Source: Palsa-1392 sp036493915 (GTDB taxonomy: Bacteria > Verrucomicrobiota > Verrucomicrobiia > Chthoniobacterales > UBA10450). Taken from it: DNA of 18,633 bases. Shown here in pieces: positions 7,938-14,519 of the stretch (position 1 is the first letter of the stretch; each line of letters starts with the position of its first letter). Below the pieces are notes generated by a model. It was not told where the DNA came from. It did no database searches and saw only the letters and a list, made by a program, of their open reading frames with translations. The stretch is taken from the NCBI GenBank assembly GCA_036493915.1, contig DASXPA010000174.1, forward strand, positions 1 to 18,633, given 5' to 3'. A program made the translations under genes and the position numbers.

Positions 7938-8261
7938 CTAGGCGAAGACAGGCGGCGCGTGCTCGAGAATGGAGTAGCGCGGAGAAGCGAAGAGAGTTGC
8001 CGAAGAATATGCCGGCAGAACTTCGAGCAAAGGAAGACGGGCGAGCGGCGCGGCTACCGGCGGCAAAGTCGTCTGCTGGCAATGGCCCGAGCCGACAAGG
8101 GTGACGATGCACTGATGCGACGAGGTATCGGCGTCGCGGTGCAGTTGTTCGTGCAGTTGCGGCGCTGCGCTGAGCAACGCGGCGGCGAGCAAAATGAGAG
8201 CGAGCAAGCTGCCGAGAGAAATTCTCCCTAACGAATAGTCGTCGCTGCCACGCCGGAACAT
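7938..8261 (-). CDS. Small His/Cys-containing membrane or exported protein, putative metal-binding
   Basis: A 107-residue protein from the ATG at 8261; the frame is open back to a TTG at 8324, but the ATG start fits a short basic N-terminus followed by a hydrophobic segment (about 13-33). After that segment comes a compact His/Cys cluster, HEQLHRD...HQC...GHC (His37, His41, His49, Cys51, His60, Cys61), then a Pro/Leu-rich tail ending ILEHAPPVFA. It resembles small uncharacterised DUF2946-like proteins found near metal transport genes, but I cannot name the family with certainty. It is first in the minus arm and divergent from the plus-arm SBP. A role as metal chaperone, sensor or periplasmic buffer is inference. 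An overlapping frame (7804-8382) is probably a shadow. Confidence 0.6.
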   Translation of the reverse strand: MFRRGSDDYSLGRISLGSLLALILLAAALLSAAPQLHEQLHRDADTSSHQCIVTLVGSGHCQQTTLPPVAAPLARLPLLEVLPAYSSATLFASPRYSILEHAPPVFA

Positions 8262-8402
8262 CGAGGGGCCAGCTTTCCGCAAACGCGGCGAAACTACAAG
8301 TGCGAATTGAGCTAGACTGGGCAACGTGATGCGGACCGAAGCGATCCCTCTTGCTGGCCGTGGGAGAACGTGAGGCCATCACATATCGATAACCGAGATG
8401 TC
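8262..8402. promoter_or_regulatory. Divergent promoter region of the metal-uptake locus
   Basis: A 141-base spacer between the starts of the two diverging arms (8261 on the minus strand, 8403 on the plus strand). It must hold promoters for both, unless the arms start elsewhere. I see no unambiguous -35/-10 pair and no clear Zur/Fur/MntR palindrome. The only symmetry is a weak CATCACAT ... ATGTCATGATG pairing across the plus-arm start. A shared metal-responsive operator is expected from context but not shown. Confidence 0.35.
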
Positions 8403-9362
8403 ATGATGGAAACCGCCGAATCTGCTCCCGCGAGTCGCTTTCTGGCGACAAAGAAGCCGTCTCTCGGCCAGACCCTGAAGCCGTTCGTCAGCCAGGTGCC
8501 GAAGCCATTTGTTCTCCGGGCGCCAAAACCGTGCCTCGCCTGTGCGCTCTTGCTTTGCATGCTTGGGCCGGCGCGTGCGGCGAATCATCTCCAGGTCGCC
8601 TCTTTCTCCACCGTGCTGACGGAAATCGCGCGGCAGGTCGGCGGCGATCGCGTTACGGTTTTCGGACTCGTTAGGCCCGGGGTTGATCCGCACGAATACG
8701 AACCGACACCGGCCGACCTGCGCAAGGTGAGCGAAGCGCGAGTGATTCTGACGAGCGGCCGCCAGTTGGAGGATTACCTGGGCAAACTGCAGCAAGCGAG
8801 CGGTGGCAAAGCCGATCTTCTCCCGGTCGGCGATCGCCTAACGACGAGCGCGATTCATTGGTGGAATAGCGTCGGCAACGTGGAGGAAGCGACCCGGATC
8901 GTGCGCGATGAATTGAGCAAAGTCGATCCCGCCGACCAGTCGATCTTCGAGAAAAATGCGAGCGACTATCTCGTTAGGCTGGATGATCTGAACCGCTGGA
9001 TTAGACGCAAGGTCGCGGAACTGCCGCGCGATCGGCGCCGGCTGGTCACGTCGCACAACGCGTTCCGGGCTCTCGGGCACGCCTATGGTTTCACGATTTT
9101 CGCGATCGAAGGCACGAGCACCGAGACTGAGCCGTCGAATCGGCAGGTCGCGAAGTTGATCGATCAGATCAAGTCACAAGGCGTCAAAGCGATTTTCGTC
9201 GAGCAGACCCAGAACCCCAAGGTGACGCAGGAGATCGCGCGCGAAACCGGTGCAAAAATCGGCGGCGCGCTCTATGCCGACGGTCTCGGCACCGGCGAAG
9301 CGAGCACCTACGCAGGGATGATGAAGCATAACGTCTCGACGATCGTCAACGCTCTGAAGTAG
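8403..9362 (+). CDS. Metal ABC transporter substrate-binding protein (ZnuA/TroA-like), plus arm
   Basis: A 319-residue SBP family 9 protein. The start is ambiguous: GTG at 8370 or ATG at 8403/8406. I chose ATG 8403, preceded by a weak CGAG; the GTG has GGGAG only 3 bases away. The N-terminus is unusually long before the hydrophobic signal core (about 46-60, CLACALLLCMLGPARAA) and contains four 8-residue repeats at Lys18, 26, 34 and 42. The mature part has the typical fold and likely ligands His97 (VDPHEY), His152 (IHWWNS), His218 (TSHNAF) and Asp293 (YADGLG). It would feed the permease encoded at 10516-11406. It is clearly diverged from the minus-arm SBP, so the two may differ in metal or affinity. 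Its stop TAG abuts a GCCTAACG motif. Confidence 0.93.
   Translation: MMETAESAPASRFLATKKPSLGQTLKPFVSQVPKPFVLRAPKPCLACALLLCMLGPARAANHLQVASFSTVLTEIARQVGGDRVTVFGLVRPGVDPHEYEPTPADLRKVSEARVILTSGRQLEDYLGKLQQASGGKADLLPVGDRLTTSAIHWWNSVGNVEEATRIVRDELSKVDPADQSIFEKNASDYLVRLDDLNRWIRRKVAELPRDRRRLVTSHNAFRALGHAYGFTIFAIEGTSTETEPSNRQVAKLIDQIKSQGVKAIFVEQTQNPKVTQEIARETGAKIGGALYADGLGTGEASTYAGMMKHNVSTIVNALK
8454..8549 (+). repeat. Four 24-bp imperfect tandem repeats in the SBP N-terminal coding region
   Basis: Units 8454-8477, 8478-8501, 8502-8525 and 8526-8549 each begin AAGCC(G/A) or AAACCG and encode an 8-residue unit starting Lys-Pro: KPSLGQTL, KPFVSQVP, KPFVLRAP, KPCLACAL. The last unit runs into the signal-peptide core. 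The repeats are degenerate, so they are either old or under amino-acid constraint. Confidence 0.75.
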
Positions 9363-9383
9363 CCTAACGACGATGCCGTATCC

Positions 9384-9800
9384 ATGAGAGGATCGCCCCT
9401 GTTTCGCGCCGGCCTTGTCGTCCTCGCGCTTCTCGCGCTCCTCTGGCCGTTGCGCCGCCTAACGAGTCACGACGCCGTTCCCGCGCAGACGTCCCAGCGG
9501 GCGGCTCTCGTGCCGGTGCATGTTGTCATCACTTCGACCGTTTTTCCGTTTCGGTTTTCCATTTCCCATCTCGGCAAAGTTATCTGGCAAGGCGAAAGCA
9601 TCGCGGGCAGCAGCTCGAGGCAAGTTGCCATCGCCTTTCCACCCGAAGGAATCGACCTGCTCGTCGATGCTTCCTGGGCGGAGGAAAAGGAAGCGGCGGT
9701 GCGCGTCGATGTGACCTTGCCTAACGGCGCTCCGATCTCACAAACCCTCTGGGGTAACGGCCGCGTCGATGACGTTCTCACTTTTCGCTCGCCCCCATGA
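9384..9800 (+). CDS. One-TM protein of unknown function in the metal ABC operon
   Basis: A 138-residue protein with one N-terminal hydrophobic helix (about 8-24, AGLVVLALLALLWPL) after a short basic start, then a periplasm-facing domain of about 110 residues that looks beta-rich (VHVVITSTVFPFRFSISHLG, then KVIWQGES and VRVDVTLPNGAP). I do not recognise the family. It starts 21 bases after the SBP stop and its TGA overlaps the ATPase ATG (ATGA at 9797-9800), so it is translated with the transporter. The context suggests an accessory role, perhaps in docking the SBP or in assembly; this is inference. No metal-ligand cluster is evident. Confidence 0.8.
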   Translation: MRGSPLFRAGLVVLALLALLWPLRRLTSHDAVPAQTSQRAALVPVHVVITSTVFPFRFSISHLGKVIWQGESIAGSSSRQVAIAFPPEGIDLLVDASWAEEKEAAVRVDVTLPNGAPISQTLWGNGRVDDVLTFRSPP

Positions 9801-10519
9801 AGCATCAACTCGTCATCCGGGATCTCACCGTGGCGTATGCGCGCGTACCGGCGATTCATCATCTCGATCTCGTCCTTTCCTGCGGTCATCGCGTCGCTTT
9901 GCTCGGACCAAATGGCGCGGGCAAGACTTCGCTCTTCAAAGCGCTCGTCGGGCTCGTGCCGCTCGAGACGGGGTCGGTGAATTTTGGCGGTCACGGGAGG
10001 ACCCCGGCCGCGGCCGAGATCGCTTACCTGCCGCAGCGCAACGCGGTCGACTGGGATTTTCCGGTAACCGTGCGCGGTCTCGTGGAGATGGGCCGTTACT
10101 TGAAGACCGGTTGGTGGCGTGCTTTTGCGACGGAAGATTCCAGCGCAGTCGATGAAGCGCTCCGCACGATTGGGCTGAGCGACCTGGCCGAGCGCCAGAT
10201 CAGCGCGCTTTCTGCCGGCCAGCAACAACGCGCCTTCATCGCACGCTCGCTCGCACAAAAGGCGCACGTCTTCCTCCTCGACGAGCCGTTTACTGGTCTC
10301 GACCGGCCGTCGCAGGAATTGTTAGGCGCCACCCTGCACCGTCTGTCGGACGAAGGGAATCTCGTCATTGCGGCGCATCACGATTTGAAAACCGTACCCG
10401 GACTTTTTGATCAGGTGGTTTTCCTCAATGGCGAGCTCATCGCCTTCGGCAATACGGCGGAAGTTTTCACCGAGGAAAATATTTCGCGCACTTTCGAAAC
10501 CCAGGTTTTCTCAAAATGA
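9797..10519 (+). CDS. Metal ABC transporter ATP-binding protein (ZnuC/MntB-type)
   Basis: A 240-residue ABC ATPase with all core motifs: Walker A GPNGAGKT (37-44), Q-loop Gln80 in AYLPQRNAVDWDFPVTV (the VDWDFPVTV block is typical of Mn/Zn-family ATPases), signature LSAGQQQR (138-145), Walker B VFLLDEP (158-164), D-loop GLD (167-169) and H-loop His194. It energises the adjacent ABC-3 permease. It overlaps both neighbours by ATGA (9797-9800 and 10516-10519), indicating tight co-translation. It is the only ATPase in the window, so it may also serve the permease at 4247-5083. Leu176-Gly177 are encoded by a TGTTAGGC variant of the dispersed motif, and Leu176 is the only TTA codon I see in this gene. 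Confidence 0.97.
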   Translation: MKHQLVIRDLTVAYARVPAIHHLDLVLSCGHRVALLGPNGAGKTSLFKALVGLVPLETGSVNFGGHGRTPAAAEIAYLPQRNAVDWDFPVTVRGLVEMGRYLKTGWWRAFATEDSSAVDEALRTIGLSDLAERQISALSAGQQQRAFIARSLAQKAHVFLLDEPFTGLDRPSQELLGATLHRLSDEGNLVIAAHHDLKTVPGLFDQVVFLNGELIAFGNTAEVFTEENISRTFETQVFSK

Positions 10520-11406
10520 ACTGGTTGCTCGAACCCTTTCGCCACGAATTCATGCAACGCGCGCTCTTCGGTTGCGCGCTCATCGGTTTCACGAACGGCG
10601 TGCTCAGCAGCTTTCTCGTCCTCCGCCGGCTCGCGCTCATGGCGGATGCGATGGCGCATTCGCTCCTCCCCGGCCTGGCGGTGGCGCTGCTCCTTTTCGG
10701 GCTCGCGCCTTCAAGTCTCTTTTTCGGCGCGCTCGTCGCGGCGCTGCTCGTCGCGCTCGGGGTGCAGATCATTTCCGGCAGTTCGCGGATCAAGGAAGAT
10801 ACTTCGCTCGGTCTGCTTTTCGCCTGCTCCTTTTCGTTAGGCTTGGTTCTTCTTAGCTTCTCGCCCGCGCGGGTGAACGTGACTCATTACCTTTTCGGCA
10901 ACATTCTCGGTCTCGCCGATTCCGATCTCTGGATCATTTATTTGATTAGCCTGATCGTGCTGCCGATTCTCGTTTTGTGGCAGCGGCCGTTCCTTTTGTT
11001 TCTCTTCCAACCCGCGATTGCTGCGACGCAAGGCGTCTGGGTGAAGTCGTTAGGCTATTTATTAATGGGGTTGCTCGTGCTCGCGATGATTGCCTCGCTG
11101 CAGGCGGTCGGCGTCATCCTCGCACTCGGCATGCTCATCGCGCCGGCGGCGACGATTTACCTTTGTTCCGATTCGTTCACGGCGATTTTTTGGGGCGGCG
11201 GGTTGATCGGAATGTTTGGTTCCTGCGCCGGCTTGTTCGCTTCCTACTGGCTCAATCTTCCCTCCGGTCCGTGCATCGTTCTCACGCTCGGGCTCATCTT
11301 TTTTCTCGCGTATCTTTTTAGCCCGAAATACGGCGTGCTCCTGCGACTGCTGCGCAGCCACCGCCATTTTCACGAGGAATCGCTCGCGCGCTGGCAGCGG
11401 CCGTAA
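10516..11406 (+). CDS. Metal ABC transporter permease (ABC-3 family), plus arm
   Basis: A 296-residue ABC-3 permease with about eight to nine hydrophobic segments. Family landmarks include the N-terminal FTNGVLSSFLVLRRLALMADAMAHSLLPGLA (the RRxxxxxDAxAHxxLPG signature), ISGSSRIKEDTSLGL, YLFGNILGL, LQAVGVILALGMLIAPAAT and LNLPSGPCIVL. The C-terminus is polar and His-rich (RSHRHFHEESLARW), possibly cytoplasmic. Its ATG overlaps the ATPase stop. With the SBP at 8403 and the ATPase at 9797 it forms a complete importer. It is clearly a different paralogue from the minus-arm permease, which lacks the DAxAH histidine seen here. Two TCGTTAGGC motifs lie inside. Confidence 0.95.
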   Translation: MNWLLEPFRHEFMQRALFGCALIGFTNGVLSSFLVLRRLALMADAMAHSLLPGLAVALLLFGLAPSSLFFGALVAALLVALGVQIISGSSRIKEDTSLGLLFACSFSLGLVLLSFSPARVNVTHYLFGNILGLADSDLWIIYLISLIVLPILVLWQRPFLLFLFQPAIAATQGVWVKSLGYLLMGLLVLAMIASLQAVGVILALGMLIAPAATIYLCSDSFTAIFWGGGLIGMFGSCAGLFASYWLNLPSGPCIVLTLGLIFFLAYLFSPKYGVLLRLLRSHRHFHEESLARWQRP

Positions 11407-11432
11407 CTTCGCAAGGCTGAAAGCCTGCCAGC
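11390..11432. terminator. Possible bidirectional stem-loop between converging genes
   Basis: GCTGGCAG (11390-11397) and CTGCCAGC (11425-11432) are perfect 8-bp inverted arms around the stop of the permease gene; an inner small hairpin GGCT-GAA-AGCC (11415-11425) competes with the outer stem. It lies between converging genes (ends 11406 and 11460). No T-tract is seen. Confidence 0.35.
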
Positions 11433-11459
11433 CGAGTCAGTCAAGATGACGGATTTCCG

Positions 11460-13841
11460 TTAATACAAGCGCTGCGTTTGCTGAAATTCCCGCCACGATT
11501 CCCAGGCGCGCTCCCAATTCTGTTTCGCCGCCCAAGTTTCGGCTTGGAGATAGTAGAAGTAGGCGGGCGTTTTCGGTTGCGCCGTGAAACGCCGAATGGT
11601 CGCGAGCGCGTCGTCCGTCTTGCCGGCTGCGACCTGGGCATGGTAAAGCGCGTAACCCGCGGCATAATCGTTCGGATTCGCATAAGAATTTTGCTGCAAC
11701 TGCGCGAGCGCCAAGTCCTGCCTGGCGCTCGGCAAGGCCGGCGGGGTGGCGTAGCGCCTCACGAGTTGCCAGGCCGTTGCGAACTCCCCATGAGCGGCGC
11801 GCCATCGCGCCATTCCGGGCCAGGCAAACTCGATCCATTGCGGATGCGCAGCGATCGCGCGGGCAAGATCATCAAGCTGTTCGCGGCGCGACCAGAGCGC
11901 AAAGAGCCGCGTCTTTTGCGTGGCATCGAATAGCGCGAGTGTCGGATCGCGTTTGAGCAGTCGATCGAGCGCTGCGGGCAGTTCTCCACCCGGTAGATTT
12001 TCAAAATAGATGATCGTTAGACTGGGATTATCGTCAGCAAAATCGGCCAATCCCGCGAGCACGCGCGTGTCGTATTCTTTGGCGAGCGGAAACATTTGCG
12101 AATAGAGGCCGCCGGGATCAGTGACGCGGCGCCGAAGCGCTTCCCGCCAGGCGGTGAGAGCGAGGGTTGGGTGCGAGCCGAGCCAAACCTTGCCTTCCTC
12201 GAAAGGCAATTCATAGGCGGTCGGCTCGAGAAAACGCGCGCGGCGAAAATCGGCCAGCGCATTTGCCGCCGGCTGATGTGCCCCGATTCGGGCGACGCCG
12301 CGAATGAAGTAAAGTTGCCAATCGAGCGGCGCCCAGCGCAGCCCGTCATGGGTCGCGGCCAGGGCCTCGGAATAACGATGGCCGCGATTGTCGATCGCCG
12401 CGGCGCGTTTGGCATTTTCGACCCCGACGTAGCCCGGGAGCAAGAGTTCGCGCCGCCAGCCAAAAAACCAGCTCGGCCCGATGACGAGCAGAACCACGCC
12501 GATGAGCCGAAACACGATCGGTGGCCATCGACTCGGTTCCGTTGCGGTGGGCCGAAGCTGTGAGAAGCCGAGGAGCAATGTGCCGGCGAGAAAAGTTCCC
12601 AGCCGGTGCGCAGAGACATCGAACAATCCGTGCAGTGCAAAAAGCACTACGCCGACGAGTGCAGCGTAACGCAACCGTTGATTGGTCCCCTCCCGCAAAG
12701 GGAAAACTCGCCGAACAAAAAGCGCGAAGCCTACCAGCATGACGACGACCGCGGGCCAGCCCATCTCGCTCCACAGCCAGAGCCAATCGCTCTCCGGGTG
12801 GAGCGAGCGGGTGACGCCGCGCGAGACATCGCGGAAGAGGGCGAAGACGCTCTCGAAATTTCCGAGGCCGACTCCGCACCAGGGTGACGCCTGGATCATC
12901 GTCCAGGCGTCGCGAAAGATGAGGCAGCGAAAATCGGAAGTCACCGATTCGTCATTCCCGGCTCGAAGATGAAAACGCGCGATCGTCTCGCCGCCGAAGA
13001 GGAGCAGGGCGGTGAGCAAAACAAGCAACACGGAGATCGCCACGGCGACACCCGCGCCGCTCCATCTGCGAAACGCGAGCTGGGCCAGCCAGGCAGCGAC
13101 GCCGAGAATGAGAATCAAAATGCCGGCGCGCGAGAAATCGAGAATGAGCGCAGCCACGAGCACGCCGACACCGAGGAACCAGCCGATCCAGCGTTTGTGT
13201 CCGCGGCGGAAATCATCCTGCAGGCACCCGAGGACGAGGATGGTCGCGAGGCCGAAGAGGTCGCCAGTCTGGTCGCGATCTGGGTAGGGGCCGAAGGCGC
13301 GCACGTTATGCCAGAATGGGAGCGGGCGATGAAGGAGATAGAGCAAAATGCAGAGCGCCGCGAACGCGATCATGCCGCCGGCAAAGACGCGCGCCGCCCG
13401 GCGGATATCGTGCAGATCGGCTTCGAGCGTGGTGACGTAATAAATCCAGGCCAGGCCAGCCATGAGGGTGACGGAGCAGTCGAGGCTGAGCCAGGGCTGG
13501 ACGCTGAGGGTGAGCGGAAGCGCGACACTGAGGTCGTTCGTCAGGCCCATACGCCAGGCGGGAATGCGAAACCAGCTTGCGGGAAAAAAAGCGGTCGCGG
13601 CGAGGACGAGAAAAAGAAGGGCGAGGGTGTTGAGGGGCCAGCCTAACGACAGCCGCGGTGGGCGCGCGAGGAGGAGGAGAGCGAAGCCCGCGAGGACGAT
13701 TCCTTCGCTCCAGCGCTGGGTCGCGCCGCCCAAAAACGAGCCGAAAAGCGCGAGCAGCGGCAGGGCAACAGCCGCCCAGCTAACGGCGGCCTCGTGGGTC
13801 GGACGAACTCTGACGACTTCACTGAGCCGGCGCGTTTGCAT
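11460..13841 (-). CDS. O-antigen ligase/polymerase-like membrane protein with C-terminal helical-repeat domain
   Basis: A 793-residue protein. The N-terminal half (about 20-460) has around 12 hydrophobic segments and a large loop (about 283-360) containing SRSLHPESDWLWLWSEMGWP-type sequence with His348 and Asp352, the hallmark of the Wzy_C/O-antigen ligase family. The C-terminal third (about 475-793) is soluble and looks like TPR-type helical repeats (AATHDGLRWAPLDWQLYFIRG, and later YALYHAQVAAGKTDDALATI). Such proteins join or polymerise polysaccharide at the periplasmic face of the inner membrane, or glycosylate proteins. A decayed sugar transferase lies just upstream in divergent orientation. 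The start ATG at 13841 has no obvious Shine-Dalgarno. Substrate cannot be told from sequence. Confidence 0.85.
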   Translation of the reverse strand: MQTRRLSEVVRVRPTHEAAVSWAAVALPLLALFGSFLGGATQRWSEGIVLAGFALLLLARPPRLSLGWPLNTLALLFLVLAATAFFPASWFRIPAWRMGLTNDLSVALPLTLSVQPWLSLDCSVTLMAGLAWIYYVTTLEADLHDIRRAARVFAGGMIAFAALCILLYLLHRPLPFWHNVRAFGPYPDRDQTGDLFGLATILVLGCLQDDFRRGHKRWIGWFLGVGVLVAALILDFSRAGILILILGVAAWLAQLAFRRWSGAGVAVAISVLLVLLTALLLFGGETIARFHLRAGNDESVTSDFRCLIFRDAWTMIQASPWCGVGLGNFESVFALFRDVSRGVTRSLHPESDWLWLWSEMGWPAVVVMLVGFALFVRRVFPLREGTNQRLRYAALVGVVLFALHGLFDVSAHRLGTFLAGTLLLGFSQLRPTATEPSRWPPIVFRLIGVVLLVIGPSWFFGWRRELLLPGYVGVENAKRAAAIDNRGHRYSEALAATHDGLRWAPLDWQLYFIRGVARIGAHQPAANALADFRRARFLEPTAYELPFEEGKVWLGSHPTLALTAWREALRRRVTDPGGLYSQMFPLAKEYDTRVLAGLADFADDNPSLTIIYFENLPGGELPAALDRLLKRDPTLALFDATQKTRLFALWSRREQLDDLARAIAAHPQWIEFAWPGMARWRAAHGEFATAWQLVRRYATPPALPSARQDLALAQLQQNSYANPNDYAAGYALYHAQVAAGKTDDALATIRRFTAQPKTPAYFYYLQAETWAAKQNWERAWESWREFQQTQRLY

Positions 13842-13982
13842 GAATCAGGAAAATGGGATGGTATGCGAGGAGCTCTATGAAGCCGGGCTCGGCAACGGGC
13901 AGGATCAGGCAGGCACGATGCGCGAAGAGGCAAGCACGAGCCCACTTCTCTGGCAAACCGATCTCCGCTGCACCCGATAGAC

Positions 13983-14519
13983 ATGCTCACTCAGCGCACC
14001 CAGGGGCTGTATTGGGCTTTTCTCCTCCCAGACCACCGGCAGATCCGCGCCGGGATCCAGAACCGGCGTTTCGACACTTTGAAATTCCGCACGATGCATC
14101 CGGAGAATCACGATCTTGCGCGCCAGGCCCCGACCGAGGACGAGCGCGTTATCCGGTAGGAAAATGGTTTCGCAAACGGCATCGCCAAGGTGCCTCAATT
14201 TTGGAACGTCTTCCGCGGCATGAGCGCCGTCGGTCCGCGGCCGCATCTGATCGAGCACAACGAGCAGTTCGCGCAGCTCATGTCGAGCTGTCAGGTGCGG
14301 ACGTTAGTGAAGCCGGGGGTCACGGGACTGGCCCAGGTGCGCGGGTGCCGCGGCGAAGCGCGAACGAGCAAAGACATCGAGAACCGCGTCGCGTGCGATC
14401 TCGAGGGCTGGAACCTGACGCTCCAGTGCGGGATCATCGCACGCGTTCGTGCAACTGGTGGTGCCGCCGGCCTCGGCGTATTGAGTAATAGGATGGGACC
14501 TGTGGGTCCGAGCTCCTAA
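13983..14519 (+). pseudogene. Decayed polyprenyl-phosphate sugar-1-phosphate transferase (WcaJ-like), C-terminal remnant
   Basis: Remnant of a bacterial sugar transferase (PF02397) that starts exopolysaccharide or O-antigen synthesis on the lipid carrier. One frame gives NRRFDTLKFRTMHPENHDLA up to VIR, then TAG at about 14157. The next conserved piece, PVGKWFRKR, is in another frame. After about 14190 the first frame resumes with VPQFWNVFRG-MSAVGPRPH, later VKPGVTGLAQVRGCRGEAR. So there are a stop and two opposite frameshifts. The usual GDMS has lost its Asp, and the region corresponding to DIEYIENWS is shortened to DLEGWN. The N-terminal membrane part is missing. A sequencing or assembly error could explain the frameshifts but not all the deletions. 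The recognisable part is about 14040-14470; 13842-13982 holds nothing I recognise. Confidence 0.8.

Noticed and set aside
7804..8382. 192-codon minus-strand frame overlapping the small His/Cys gene
   Set aside because: Composition (Arg/Ala/Ser-rich, no domain) is typical of a shadow frame; the alternative frame has a hydrophobic segment and a clustered metal-ligand pattern.
8370..8402. GTG at 8370 as start of the plus-arm SBP
   Set aside because: GGGAG is too close (3 bases), and ATG 8403/8406 are available; the upstream residues add nothing recognisable. Not fully excluded.
8262..8402. Zur/Fur/MntR box in the divergent spacer
   Set aside because: Only a weak, interrupted symmetry is present; it does not match a known box well enough to claim.
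13853..14488. 211-codon open frame overlapping the sugar-transferase remnant
   Set aside because: Only a short piece (PVGKWFRKR) resembles the family; the rest is Arg/Pro-rich out-of-frame translation of the pseudogene.
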